Positions 34,874 through 44,388 of a stretch of DNA of 64,000 nt are shown here, piece by piece. The translations under genes were made by a program, and so were the position numbers. Within the stretch, counting starts at the first letter, position 1. The number at the start of each line of letters is the position of its first letter. Source of the DNA: Lepagella muris (lineage in GTDB: Bacteria > Bacteroidota > Bacteroidia > Bacteroidales > Muribaculaceae). The stretch is taken from contig NZ_SRYB01000002.1 of NCBI RefSeq assembly GCF_004793975.1, positions 199,804-263,803 of the forward strand, in the 5' to 3' direction. The notes under the pieces are model-generated. The model searched no databases. It was not told where the DNA came from and saw nothing but the letters and a program-made list of their open reading frames with translations.

Positions 34874-35647
34874 ATGAGCAACATGTATTATGTTCATCCC
34901 GAGGCAAAGATCGGGAACAATGTAACGATAGGCAATTTCACCAATATCTATGAAAATGTAGAGATAGGCGATAACTGTGAGATTGCCGGAAATGTTACAA
35001 TTTATCCCGGTGCGCGTATCGGTTCCGGTGTGAAGATATTCCCCGGAGCAGTCATCTCAGCCATACCGCAGGATCTGAAATTTCGTGGGGAGGAGACATA
35101 CGCCTACGTTGGCGACGGCACCACGTTGCGTGAGTGTGTCACTGTCAACCGAGGCACAGCCTCCAAGGGTAAGACTGTTGTCGGGAGCAATTGCCTTATT
35201 ATGGCTTACAACCACGTGGCGCATGATTGCGTGATAGGCAACAGGGTCATCATATCTAATGCGTGTCAGCTTGCCGGTGAGGTGGTGGTTGACGATTATG
35301 CAGTGATCGGAGGCGGCAGTCTTGTCCATCAGTTCTGTCATCTTGGTAGAAACATCATGCTTCAGGGTGGTGCGCTTGTCAATAAGGATATCCCTCCTTA
35401 CGTCAAGGCAGCACGCGAGCCGATATCTTACGTCGGACTCAACACCATAGGGCTGCACCGTAATGGCTTCTCTCAGGAGGATATCCAGAAGATAGCGGAG
35501 ATCTATCGTGTATTGTATCTCAGCGATCTTAACGTGACGAATGCCATAAAGCTCGTGCAGGAGACTCTTCCGGAGTCATCGTATAGGGATGAGATTGTCA
35601 AATTCGTCGTTAACTCAGAGCGAGGCATTATCCGTTCGGCGGTATAA
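34874..35647 (+). CDS. lpxA: UDP-N-acetylglucosamine acyltransferase
   Basis: First enzyme of lipid A synthesis, O-acylating UDP-GlcNAc. I start at the ATG at 34874 (257 aa); a GTG two codons earlier overlaps the lpxC stop. Hexapeptide repeats cover residues 1-180, with the catalytic His in AYNHVAHDCVIGN; the C-terminal helical domain includes GLNTIGLHRNGF. It closes the lpxD-lpxC/fabZ-lpxA operon and is followed by a textbook terminator. Confidence 0.95.
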   Translation: MSNMYYVHPEAKIGNNVTIGNFTNIYENVEIGDNCEIAGNVTIYPGARIGSGVKIFPGAVISAIPQDLKFRGEETYAYVGDGTTLRECVTVNRGTASKGKTVVGSNCLIMAYNHVAHDCVIGNRVIISNACQLAGEVVVDDYAVIGGGSLVHQFCHLGRNIMLQGGALVNKDIPPYVKAAREPISYVGLNTIGLHRNGFSQEDIQKIAEIYRVLYLSDLNVTNAIKLVQETLPESSYRDEIVKFVVNSERGIIRSAV

Positions 35648-35683
35648 GCCTTTGGCGAGATATCCTTCGCGATAAATATTAAC

Positions 35684-35726
35684 CGGGCTGTCATCGGGGA
35701 TTCCGATGACAGCCCGTTTTTTTTTT
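35684..35726 (+). terminator. Rho-independent terminator after lpxA
   Basis: A perfect 14-bp GC-rich stem, CGGGCTGTCATCGG (35684-35697) with its complement (35703-35716), is followed by a run of T. Confidence 0.92.
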
Positions 35727-35751
35727 CTTTCTTTTTTGGGGAGTTTTTTTG

Positions 35752-35817
35752 CATGATATATCATGTTGCAACATGATACAACATGATATATCATGATGGA
35801 TCATGTTTTATCATGAT
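35752..35817. repeat. Cluster of CATGATATATCATG palindromes
   Basis: The 14-bp palindrome CATGATATATCATG occurs at 35752-35765 and 35782-35795, exactly 30 bases apart; partial copies with ATCATG cores fill the space and continue to 35817. The block lies between two convergent terminators. Confidence 0.8.
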
Positions 35818-35831
35818 AGGGCGATAAAAGA

Positions 35832-35867
35832 GATCGGGGGAACTGCGCCAGCGTAGTTCCCCCGATC
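35832..35867 (-). terminator. Terminator of the rpmB-rpmG-DUF4295 operon
   Basis: GATCGGGGGAACT (from 35832) pairs with AGTTCCCCCGATC (to 35867), 24 bases after the minus-strand stop. Confidence 0.82.
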
Positions 35868-35891
35868 AGGATTATGAATTGAGAGTTGGAA

Positions 35892-36041
35892 TCATTTCAG
35901 TGCAGCCTGTACTGCGTCGTTTGGCACCATTTCCTCTTTGAAGATATAAGCGCCTGTTTTAGGAGATTTCTCCATTACGATGATTTTGCTGAAAGTACGT
36001 CCTTCACCTTTTTGAAGAGACGCGACGGTTTTCTTTGCCAT
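35892..36041 (-). CDS. DUF4295 family protein
   Basis: A 49-residue basic protein opening MAKKTVASLQKGEGRTFSKI and ending NDAVQAALK. It belongs to DUF4295, a family restricted to Bacteroidetes and always near rpmB and rpmG; recent work on such small proteins treats them as probable ribosome-associated factors, which I give as likely but not proven. It begins 13 bases after rpmG, in the same operon. The start at 36041 is the only Met available. Confidence 0.85.
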   Translation of the reverse strand: MAKKTVASLQKGEGRTFSKIIVMEKSPKTGAYIFKEEMVPNDAVQAALK

Positions 36042-36054
36042 GGTTCAGTGGTGC

Positions 36055-36243
36055 TTATTTTATTTCTTTATGAATGGTCATTCTCTTAAGGATGGGGTTG
36101 TATTTTTTCAACTCCAGACGTCCTGTTGTATTTTTGCGGTTTTTTGTGGTGATGTATCTCGACATTCCGGGCATCCCGCTGGCTTTGTGTTCGGTGCATT
36201 CAAGGATTACCTGCACTCTATTGCCTTTCGCTTTCTTTGCCAT
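36055..36243 (-). CDS. rpmG: Ribosomal protein bL33
   Basis: A 62-residue basic large-subunit protein. It opens MAKKAKGNRVQVILECTEHK and has the typical YITTKNRKNTTGRLELKKYN block. Only one Cys remains, so it is the zinc-free (C-minus) form. It is 16 bases after rpmB. Confidence 0.96.
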   Translation of the reverse strand: MAKKAKGNRVQVILECTEHKASGMPGMSRYITTKNRKNTTGRLELKKYNPILKRMTIHKEIK

Positions 36244-36259
36244 AGTTTAGAAAATCTGA

Positions 36260-36523
36260 TTAAAGAGAAACAATTGTGATGTCTTTAAAGTCGAGGTTGC
36301 CTTCTTTCTCGGCTTTTTTAAGAGCGGCGTTAAGACCGATCTTGTTAATTGTGCGGAGAGCATGAGCTGACACGAGAAGCTCGATCCACATATCCTGCTC
36401 AACCCAATAGAATTTCTTCTTGTGGAGGTTGACGTTAAATTTGCGTTTTGTGCGACGCTTTGAGTGGGAAACGTTGTTGCCCACAGATGGTTTTTTGCCT
36501 GAAATCTGACAAACTTTTGACAT
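36260..36523 (-). CDS. rpmB: Ribosomal protein bL28
   Basis: An 87-residue large-subunit protein starting at the ATG at 36521-36523 (MSKVCQISGKKPSVGNNVSH), with SKRRTKRKFNVNLHKKKF following. The longer frame from 36580 would add 19 non-conserved residues. It is the first gene of the rpmB-rpmG-DUF4295 operon. Confidence 0.96.
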   Translation of the reverse strand: MSKVCQISGKKPSVGNNVSHSKRRTKRKFNVNLHKKKFYWVEQDMWIELLVSAHALRTINKIGLNAALKKAEKEGNLDFKDITIVSL

Positions 36524-36731
36524 GGCTGTTGTTTTTTTATTGAATAAAAAATCACTTGGGGAATGAGGCCGCCATCTCATTTCTCATATCGCTTCCGTCT
36601 GCATCATTACGGTCGCTTTCAAGGATGTGCCACAAACCGGGTGCAAAATTAGTTAATTTCGGTCAAATATGCAAACGGTATTGGCGGGAATTTTGAGAAA
36701 TTGAATAAAAGTATATAAAAAATGACATTTT

Positions 36732-37526
36732 TCAGTCGTCGTTGACGTCCTCCTGCATCACGTAGCAGTTTTTGAGGAGATTTATCAGCATCACCATGCC
36801 ATGATTTGTCGCGCTTTCAATGACGGTGTTCCTGTCGCCCTTGAAATGGATGCATTCGCTGACTACGGTGTCACCATATTTTGCGGCAAACCATACGGTG
36901 CCTACCGGTTTTAGGGAAGTGCCGCCGTCGGGTCCGGCAATTCCGGATGTGGCAATCGCGCAATCCGTGCGCATAAGTTTCGCCACCCCCTTAGCCATAG
37001 CCTCCACCACGGTCTTGCTTACGGCTCCATGCCGGGAAATCTCCTCCTTCGGCACTTTAAGCACGTTGGTCTTGACATCATTGGCATAGCTGACCACGCT
37101 CCCTAAGAAATAAGACGATGATCCCGGCACTTGCACAATCCTATGGGCGAGATTGCCACCTGTGCAGCTCTCGGCACACGACACCGTAAGCTCGCGTTCA
37201 TGCAGAAGCTCTCCGAGAGTCTGGGCTATCGTCTTGTCTTCCATAGCCACCACGTCTTGCGAGAAAATCATATTGAGGGTGCTGTGATACCTGTTCATGT
37301 TGAATCTCAGCAGCTCCACACCGGAATCCACTCCCGTAAGAGTAATTTTAGTGACGAGATTAGAGGTGTCGATTGATATTTTCACGTATTCGGGCAGATG
37401 AGCCGCGAAATGCTTCAGGATTTTGTTGATCTCCTGCTTCGTGTATCCGTATATCACGACATGGCGAGTCTCGGTATGCTTGTCCGGGTCTGCCGATGTT
37501 TTTGAATTTTGTTTTTTATTGACCAT
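36732..37526 (-). CDS. CinA-like nicotinamide-nucleotide amidase lacking the MoCF domain
   Basis: A 264-residue protein. The C-terminal 160 residues are a CinA deamidase domain: SCAESCTGGNLAHRI with the nucleophile Ser, GSVVSYANDVK, and ATSGIAGPDGGT. The first 100 residues look like the small CinA linker/KH domain rather than the large COG1058 (MoaB-like) domain, which is absent. Full CinA is about 410 residues. It would hydrolyse NMN to nicotinic acid mononucleotide. It lies 12 bases after tsaD on the same strand. Confidence 0.82.
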   Translation of the reverse strand: MVNKKQNSKTSADPDKHTETRHVVIYGYTKQEINKILKHFAAHLPEYVKISIDTSNLVTKITLTGVDSGVELLRFNMNRYHSTLNMIFSQDVVAMEDKTIAQTLGELLHERELTVSCAESCTGGNLAHRIVQVPGSSSYFLGSVVSYANDVKTNVLKVPKEEISRHGAVSKTVVEAMAKGVAKLMRTDCAIATSGIAGPDGGTSLKPVGTVWFAAKYGDTVVSECIHFKGDRNTVIESATNHGMVMLINLLKNCYVMQEDVNDD

Positions 37527-37538
37527 AAGCGTTGATGT

Positions 37539-38555
37539 TCAGACAGTGACTCTGGAGTAGGGAGGTAACGAGAGGTCGCAGAAGTCGTTTGAAAGATATT
37601 TGAAATAGCCGGCAGCAGCCACCATGGCAGCATTGTCAGTGGTGAAGGCTCTTGGAGGGATCCAAGCCTGTATCCCCCTGTTGTCGCAAAAGCGTTGTAT
37701 CGCCTCCCTTACTCCGGAATTTGCCGATACTCCGCCACCGATCGCGAGATGCCTCACCTCCTTCAGTTGGGGCGTTTTTGCGAGTTTGTCGGTGAGTATA
37801 TCTATTATGGTGTGCTGTAGGGAAGCTGCGAGGTCAGCCTGATTGTTGGAGATGAAGGCCGGATCCTCTTTCATTCCATCCCTGACGGTATATAGGAACG
37901 AAGTCTTTAGTCCGCTGAAAGAATAGTCAAGTCCGGGGATATGCGGCTTGCTGAATCTGAATCTCTTCGGGTCGCCAATTTTCGCGAGTCGGTCGATATG
38001 CGGACCTCCGGGATAGGGTAGCCCCATCACTTTCGCACATTTGTCGAAAGCCTCTCCGGCAGCATCATCGATTGTCTTCCCGATTATTTCCATGTCATAC
38101 GGACTCCTTACCATTACAATCTGTGAATTTCCTCCGGAAATCAGCAGGCACAGGAATGGGAATTCCGGCACTTCGTCATTCTCCTCCGTCTTTATGAAGT
38201 GCGAGAGTACGTGGGCATGCAGGTGGTTTACGTCTACGAGCGGTATGCCCAGCCCGATAGCCATCCCCTTTGCAAACGATGTGCCCACGAGGAGCGACCC
38301 GAGGAGTCCCGGTCCTCTTGTGAAGGCAATGGCTGCAAGATCTTTCTTTTCAATCCCTGCCTGGCGTAGCGCCTCGCTGACTACCGGGACTATGTTCTGC
38401 TGATGCGCACGCGATGCAAGCTCCGGCACCACGCCGCCGAAGGCTTCGTGCACTTTCTGGCTCGCGATGACGTTGCTCTTCAAATACCCATCGCAGATGA
38501 CGGCAGCCGATGTGTCGTCGCATGAAGATTCGATACCAAGGATGTAGATACTCAT
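37539..38555 (-). CDS. tsaD: tRNA t6A threonylcarbamoyltransferase TsaD
   Basis: A 338-residue ASKHA-fold enzyme that transfers threonylcarbamoyl to A37 of ANN-decoding tRNAs. It starts MSIYILGIESSCDDTSAA; the metal-binding HLHAHVLSH motif and CLLISGGNSQIV follow, and LAIGGGVSANSG closes the nucleotide site. It lies directly upstream of the CinA-like gene in one unit. The length is that of the family. Confidence 0.96.
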   Translation of the reverse strand: MSIYILGIESSCDDTSAAVICDGYLKSNVIASQKVHEAFGGVVPELASRAHQQNIVPVVSEALRQAGIEKKDLAAIAFTRGPGLLGSLLVGTSFAKGMAIGLGIPLVDVNHLHAHVLSHFIKTEENDEVPEFPFLCLLISGGNSQIVMVRSPYDMEIIGKTIDDAAGEAFDKCAKVMGLPYPGGPHIDRLAKIGDPKRFRFSKPHIPGLDYSFSGLKTSFLYTVRDGMKEDPAFISNNQADLAASLQHTIIDILTDKLAKTPQLKEVRHLAIGGGVSANSGVREAIQRFCDNRGIQAWIPPRAFTTDNAAMVAAAGYFKYLSNDFCDLSLPPYSRVTV

Positions 38556-38866
38556 TTCCTTTTTTAGTTTTATGCTACAAAGTTAATTTATTTAGTTGGA
38601 ATGACAAAATACGTAAGTCTGAAAGTTGGTAAGTTTGCGGCAGTTTAGAATGGTAAGTTTGGAATAGTTTAGAATAATGGTGGGATATAGCGGATGTTTG
38701 GTTTAAAATGATTAAATTTGCATGGAATTATGTAATAATAAAGTTAGTTCCCGGTCACGTCTGCCTGACTGCTTCCGGAGCTTTGTCCCAATCGCTCATT
38801 ATGCTAAGCTCAATCGCTCAAGACTCCGGAATAGACTCAGGGATGTGACTGTTGCGACCTTTTGTT
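38556..38866. other. Divergent intergenic region of tsaD and tamB
   Basis: No gene is seen. A 24-bp direct repeat occurs twice in tandem (38628-38651, 38652-38675) with a few mismatches. On the plus strand TAAATTTG (38713-38720) matches the -7 box and probably serves tamB, with a 146-base leader. Confidence 0.6.
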
Positions 38867-41800
38867 ATGAAACTGAGCCTTAGAAACGTCTATAGGGTGG
38901 CGCGCAGCCTGCTGTTTTCGGTGATAGTGCTTGTCGCCGCGCTATATCTCATATTATATATATTGTTGTCGGTCCCTTTTGTGCAGAACGAGTTGCGCGA
39001 TATTGCCCAAAGGGAGGCATCGAAATTCATTAAGGGGGATGTGAGGATAGGCACGCTGTCATTGCATCCGTTTAATGAAGTTGTTATCCATGACCTTGAC
39101 GTCTATACTCCCGAGAAGGAGCTATGCCTTCATGTGGAGACTGTCGGTGCGGGCATCAATATCCTGCGTCTTATAGAGGGTGACGGGATTGAGATAACGT
39201 TTGGTGAGATCATAGGTCTGGATGGAAGGATTGTGCAGGAAGCGGAGCATGGTCCGCTCAACATCGCGTTTATCATCGACGCATTCAAGCCAAAGGATAA
39301 AAATAAGCCGCCGACGCCTTTTGATATTAATCTCCGCAACGTGGTGTTGCGACAGTGCGGCATTACGTTCGACCGTCGGTGGATGCCTCATGATAGCCTT
39401 GGAGTGAAGACCGACTTCAACCATCTCCGAATTTCTGACCTGAAGGCAGATATAACATTCCCTCGCCTAAGCAATGAAGACTATAAGATTGACCTTCGGC
39501 GTCTATCATTCCGTATGTCGGGCGGTCTTGTGGTGGATAAGCTTGCATTTCGTGCGCATGTTACGCCGCAGTCCATATCCGTTGAGAATTTCATATTGCA
39601 GCTTCCGGCTACGGAGCTTCGTCCTTCGGATTTTGTCGTGGAATTTGATGATTTTTCCGGTATTGCCGAATCCTTGAAAACTGGAGAATATAATCTTGTG
39701 ATGCTTGACAACCGGATTACAGCGGCTGATTTCAGTTGGATTGTCCCGGAATTGAGGCGTTACGTCATGCCGTTTGACCTGTCGGTCGATCTGCATGGTA
39801 ATCTGAGCGACATCGATGTGTCGCGTTTTGCATTAAGCAGTCGCGACGACGTGCTGATTGAGTTTGAAGGTGGTTGCCGGAATCTCGACAGCATAAAATC
39901 TGCTGCTTTCTCGCTTGATAATCTTAGGATGCGTCTCTCCGATATGGGAATGTCGGAGCTGGTGAGGTCTGTCACCACCATTTCACCTCAGTTGGTAGGT
40001 TATCTTTCAAACCTCAGGTATCTGGATGTGGCTGCAACCGGACAGGGTAATATTGCAGATGGAGCGTATGAGGTGGATTGCCGCCTCACGAGCGGGTGTG
40101 GCGATCTTAATGTCACGGGCGTTGCCAACGGAGTCTCCGAGGGGAAGGGACGCTTCTCAGGAGAGATAAGCACCGGAGGGTTCGATGTCAGACGACTTCT
40201 CGGCAAGGGTAAAGTAGGAATGGTCAATGCCACAGTCAATCTGTCGGGTATGTTGTCGGGTAGAGATGTTGACGGGGAGGTTGACGTATACGTGCCGGAG
40301 ATTGAGTTGAACGGTGGTATTTATGGAGGGGTATCGGCTTTCCTAAAGAAATCGGACAAGGACTTTGATTTCACGACATCTGTATCTAATGATATAGCCA
40401 TATTCTCGGCTGACGGCACGGCACACGTGGATGGAGAGGAATCATGGATGAATCTGCGCACGGATATAGAGCGTCTTTATTTGTCGGAATTTGGATTCCT
40501 TCCTAAATATGACGGCTATAATCTCAAAGGCAGTCTCATAGCGGATCTGGAGGGGAACACCGAGGATAACGTCAGAGGCGAAGTGCGTCTCACGGATATA
40601 TCCTTCCGAAAGAGTGCGTCAGAGGGTATTGACCTTGACCATCTCGTGTTGAGGTCAGATGCCGGGGAGGATGAGCGTCATCTCACCCTCATGAGCGACT
40701 GGATTGACGGCGAGATTTCGGGAGCCTTCAGGTTAAAGGATCTTCCGCCTACGCTTGTCGATATGGCTTCCCCTGTATTGCCGAGTCTTGTGATACCCAA
40801 AAATCATGAGATGGATCTGAAGCCGGAGATGGAGTTCTCGTTCCAGATAAAGCCCGACAATACGTTGCCCGACTTTCTAAAACTCCCGGTCAGGTTGCTT
40901 GTGCCGGTGTCTGTCGATGGAGATGTAAGAGGGGAGGCGAACACAGCTTCGCTTGCCATTGACATACCATATCTTCAGCAAGGGAAGTCAAAATTGCTTA
41001 GGGACAACCGATTGATAGCCAATATCGACGGTAATAACCGAAGCGCCGATGTGGAGATAGCCACCACTTTCCCGGTAAAGAAAGGTGAACTTACTGTAGG
41101 CATAAACCTGTCGGGATGTGATGATGACATCTTTGCCGATGTGGATTGGATAAACACAGAGAACAGTAATTTCAAGGGTTCACTCTCGCTTAACGCAGGG
41201 ATAAGCCGCAATGAACTGTCGGGCAACCCCGACGTATCGGTAGAGATCAAGCCCTCCATGTTCAGTATGGGTAGCGCGAAATGGAATATCGACAAGTCGG
41301 CTTTGACGTATTCCGGGAATGAGATAAGGGCAGACGGAATAAAGATATGGCATGATGGTCAATTCGTGGGAATCAACGGAGTGGCATCGTCATTGCCTAC
41401 GGATTCCATCAGCGTGAAACTTGCATCCATAGACTTGGGCTACGTGTTTGACACACTCAATATAAATTATGTCACTTTCGGAGGTACTGCCACAGGCGAT
41501 GTGACGGCATACGGAGTATTGAGCAAGGAGCCTAAGGCGTTTACCGACAATCTTTCAGTAAAGGAGTTCGCCTATAATGGAGCCGTGCTTGGAGATGCCG
41601 TCATTAAAAGCGAATGGGATAACGACGAGAAGGAGGTGGCGATATCTGCCGATGTAAGACAGGACGGACGCCGGAAAGCTTCGATAGGCGGAGGTATATG
41701 GGTGACTCGGGATTCACTTAGCTTCTCGATAGATGCCGACAGGGTTCCGGTTGGATTCCTCGCCCCGTTCATGGGAGCCTTCTCTTCAGAAGTGAAAGGT

Positions 41801-43438
41801 TATGCCAGTGGAAATGCCAAGCTGTATGGCACGTTCAGCGATATAGATCTCGCCGGACGCATTCTCGGCGACTCCATATCTATAAAGCTTGACTATACCA
41901 ACACCACTTATCATGGCACGGATTCCGTATATCTTGACCCGGGTCTGATACGCATACCATCATTCCGTCTGTATGACCGTGACGGACATTCCGCAATACT
42001 GTCGGGAGAACTCAAGCACCGCTATTTCCACGACCCGAGCTTCACGTTCCGCATAACCGATGCACGACAGCTGCTCTGCTATGACACAAACAGCAAGATG
42101 AACCCCGACTGGTATGGCACCATCTATGGCGACGGCAGTGCATCTGTGAAGGGATGGCCCGGCACGGTGTCGGTCTCCGTAGATATGGATATCACTGACC
42201 GTTCCGCGTTCACGTTTGTGCTCAATGACACGGAGGCTGCCTCCGATTATCATTTCCTTACGTTTACCGACAAACGCAAGAAGGAGCTGGAGACGCAGCA
42301 ACGCGACAGTGTGCAGGATCTTCTTGCATCATTCCGCAAGAAGATAGAGAATGAGGCATCTGACCCCACCAGATTCATGATGGACATACGCGCCACCGTA
42401 TCACCATCGGCACTGATGACCCTCGTGATGGATCCGGTGGTTGGCGACAAGATAACGGCACGCGGCAACGGCGCGATACAGATAGACTATGAGTCGGATT
42501 CCGACGAGATGCAGATGCTCGGGAAGTACACGCTCTCGGAAGGGAGCTATAATTTCTCATTGCAGGACCTTATCCTTCGCAATTTCTCCATACGCCCCGG
42601 CAGTTCCATCTCCTTTAACGGCGACCCTCTCAACGCCTATCTTGATATAACGGCAAGCTATAGGGTCAACACCAATCTTTCGGACCTTGATAAAAGTTTC
42701 TCCACCGATCCGGAACTTGCCCGGACAAACGTGCCGGTGGATGCCCTCCTTAATGTAAAGGGGGAGATGCAGCATCCCGACATCACGTTCGACATTGACC
42801 TGCCGACGCTCACTCAGGACGTGGGGAGAAAGGTGAAGAGCATCATATCTACCGATGACATGATGAGTCGCCAGATAATCTATCTTCTTGCCCTTAACCG
42901 GTTCTATACTCCCGAATATATGGGTTCGTCGGGCAATGGTGGTGAGTTGGCGGCTGTGGCATCCACGACCCTGTCGTCGCAATTGTCGAACATGATCGGA
43001 CAACTCACGGATAAGTTCACGCTTGCCCCGTCATTCAGGAGCGACAAGGGGGATTTCTCGGATTTTGAGATGGATGTGGCTCTTTCATCACGCCTTCTCA
43101 ACAATCGTCTTCTTGTCAACGGCAATTTCGGATACCGCGACAAGAGCACGTCCAACACCACGTTTGTCGGTGATTTCGACATAGAATACCTTCTCAGTCG
43201 CAACGGCAACCTGCGACTGAAAGCATATAACCATTTCAATGATCAGAACTACTATCTCCGTGAGGCTTTGACCACACAGGGTCTTGGAGTGGTCTACCGC
43301 AAAGACTTCGACAATCCGTTCACCTTCCTGCGCCGGAGACGTCATAAAAAGAATGATGTACAGGATAAAACAGACGGTATTACTAAAGAGAACCGCTCCG
43401 ACAGCATCCTCGATAGCGTTAAGGATAGTGAGGATTAG
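38867..43438 (+). CDS. tamB: TamB-like translocation and assembly / lipid-transport protein
   Basis: A 1523-residue AsmA/TamB-type protein anchored by one N-terminal membrane segment (about residues 14-37, LLFSVIVLVAALYLILYILL) and otherwise made of repetitive beta-strand sequence. The DUF490 (TamB) domain is in the last 350 residues, with an ARTNVPVDALLNVKGEM... block and the ending FDIDLPTL...RLLNNRLLVNGNFGYRD. Such bridge-like proteins span the periplasm and move phospholipids or help barrel assembly. I start at the ATG at 38867; a TTG at 38852 would add five residues. Confidence 0.9.
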   Translation: MKLSLRNVYRVARSLLFSVIVLVAALYLILYILLSVPFVQNELRDIAQREASKFIKGDVRIGTLSLHPFNEVVIHDLDVYTPEKELCLHVETVGAGINILRLIEGDGIEITFGEIIGLDGRIVQEAEHGPLNIAFIIDAFKPKDKNKPPTPFDINLRNVVLRQCGITFDRRWMPHDSLGVKTDFNHLRISDLKADITFPRLSNEDYKIDLRRLSFRMSGGLVVDKLAFRAHVTPQSISVENFILQLPATELRPSDFVVEFDDFSGIAESLKTGEYNLVMLDNRITAADFSWIVPELRRYVMPFDLSVDLHGNLSDIDVSRFALSSRDDVLIEFEGGCRNLDSIKSAAFSLDNLRMRLSDMGMSELVRSVTTISPQLVGYLSNLRYLDVAATGQGNIADGAYEVDCRLTSGCGDLNVTGVANGVSEGKGRFSGEISTGGFDVRRLLGKGKVGMVNATVNLSGMLSGRDVDGEVDVYVPEIELNGGIYGGVSAFLKKSDKDFDFTTSVSNDIAIFSADGTAHVDGEESWMNLRTDIERLYLSEFGFLPKYDGYNLKGSLIADLEGNTEDNVRGEVRLTDISFRKSASEGIDLDHLVLRSDAGEDERHLTLMSDWIDGEISGAFRLKDLPPTLVDMASPVLPSLVIPKNHEMDLKPEMEFSFQIKPDNTLPDFLKLPVRLLVPVSVDGDVRGEANTASLAIDIPYLQQGKSKLLRDNRLIANIDGNNRSADVEIATTFPVKKGELTVGINLSGCDDDIFADVDWINTENSNFKGSLSLNAGISRNELSGNPDVSVEIKPSMFSMGSAKWNIDKSALTYSGNEIRADGIKIWHDGQFVGINGVASSLPTDSISVKLASIDLGYVFDTLNINYVTFGGTATGDVTAYGVLSKEPKAFTDNLSVKEFAYNGAVLGDAVIKSEWDNDEKEVAISADVRQDGRRKASIGGGIWVTRDSLSFSIDADRVPVGFLAPFMGAFSSEVKGYASGNAKLYGTFSDIDLAGRILGDSISIKLDYTNTTYHGTDSVYLDPGLIRIPSFRLYDRDGHSAILSGELKHRYFHDPSFTFRITDARQLLCYDTNSKMNPDWYGTIYGDGSASVKGWPGTVSVSVDMDITDRSAFTFVLNDTEAASDYHFLTFTDKRKKELETQQRDSVQDLLASFRKKIENEASDPTRFMMDIRATVSPSALMTLVMDPVVGDKITARGNGAIQIDYESDSDEMQMLGKYTLSEGSYNFSLQDLILRNFSIRPGSSISFNGDPLNAYLDITASYRVNTNLSDLDKSFSTDPELARTNVPVDALLNVKGEMQHPDITFDIDLPTLTQDVGRKVKSIISTDDMMSRQIIYLLALNRFYTPEYMGSSGNGGELAAVASTTLSSQLSNMIGQLTDKFTLAPSFRSDKGDFSDFEMDVALSSRLLNNRLLVNGNFGYRDKSTSNTTFVGDFDIEYLLSRNGNLRLKAYNHFNDQNYYLREALTTQGLGVVYRKDFDNPFTFLRRRRHKKNDVQDKTDGITKENRSDSILDSVKDSED

Positions 43439-43467
43439 AGAACTTTGATGCGTATTATATGCAATTT

Positions 43468-43499
43468 TTTGGTAGAAGAAACAAAATTTATTATATTTG
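43468..43499 (+). promoter_or_regulatory. Promoter of the patatin-amylase operon
   Basis: TTTG (43468-43471) and TATATTTG (43492-43499) are separated by 20 bases, a full match to the Bacteroidales housekeeping promoter. It is 47 bases before the patatin start. Confidence 0.75.
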
Positions 43500-43546
43500 C
43501 GACCTAAAAATAAAGCGGACTACCTGGTCCGCAAACCGGAATTTAC

Positions 43547-44371
43547 ATGGTCTGGAAAATAGATGGTATATTAGAGCGTTTTGGGTTCTTGAAAGACAAT
43601 ACAGTTGGTCTGGCTCTTAGTGGAGGCGGTGCCAAAGGCTTTTCACATATAGGTGTGCTGAAGGCGTTTGAGCAATTCGGAATACAACCCGGAATAATAT
43701 CAGGAGTTTCGGCAGGGTCGATAGCCGCTGCGCTATATGGATCCGGTCTTACCCCTGATGATATCATCCAATGCTTCACGGAGGCGGACAGATTTGGCGA
43801 TTTCACGGAATGGTCTTTGCCTAAGGAGGGATTCATGCGTCTTGACCGCTTCGGGAAGTTGCTCGATAGCTGGCTCCCGGTCAAGCGTCTTGAGGATATG
43901 CGTATCCCGACAGTGATCTGTGCCACCGACCTTGATAAGGGCACATCGGTGGGATGGTGTAAGGGAGAGATTGTTCCGAGGGTGTTGGCATCATGTAGTA
44001 TCCCGATAATTTTTAATCCGGTGAGAATAAATGGCGTCAGCTATGTTGATGGCGGCGTTCTCCGTAATTTGCCGGCGTGGGCGATACGAAATTACTGCGG
44101 AGTGCTCTACGGCAGCAACTGTAGCCCCATCCGGAAGAAGGGGGAGACCCGCAACTCAATAATCGACATAGCCTATCGCTCGTTTCATCTCATGATGAAA
44201 TCCAACACGCCGCAGGACCTGCGTTTGTGTGACCATGTAATAGAGATCCAGAATCTGTCGAATGTACGGACATTTGACTTATCCAGCCTCCGGAAAGGGG
44301 TCACAGTAGGATATGATGCTGCTTGCAGGGTACTTGAGCAGATACAAAATAAGCAGATGCACAACAAATAG
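43547..44371 (+). CDS. Patatin-like phospholipase
   Basis: A 274-residue serine hydrolase. The oxyanion loop GLALSGGGAKGF is at about residues 21-32, the nucleophile elbow GVSAGS at 60-65, and the Asp of the dyad in YVDGGVLRN at about 166. It lacks a signal peptide, so it is probably a cytoplasmic or membrane-surface lipid hydrolase rather than a secreted toxin. It is followed after 17 bases by the amylase gene, and both come from the same promoter. Confidence 0.92.
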   Translation: MVWKIDGILERFGFLKDNTVGLALSGGGAKGFSHIGVLKAFEQFGIQPGIISGVSAGSIAAALYGSGLTPDDIIQCFTEADRFGDFTEWSLPKEGFMRLDRFGKLLDSWLPVKRLEDMRIPTVICATDLDKGTSVGWCKGEIVPRVLASCSIPIIFNPVRINGVSYVDGGVLRNLPAWAIRNYCGVLYGSNCSPIRKKGETRNSIIDIAYRSFHLMMKSNTPQDLRLCDHVIEIQNLSNVRTFDLSSLRKGVTVGYDAACRVLEQIQNKQMHNK

Positions 44372-44388
44372 TCGAAAAAATTACTGAC

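Noticed and set aside
33543..34907. A 454-codon minus-strand open frame opposite lpxC-fabZ
   Set aside because: It is His/Cys/Leu-rich shadow sequence with no domain, while the plus strand has intact LpxC and FabZ motifs.
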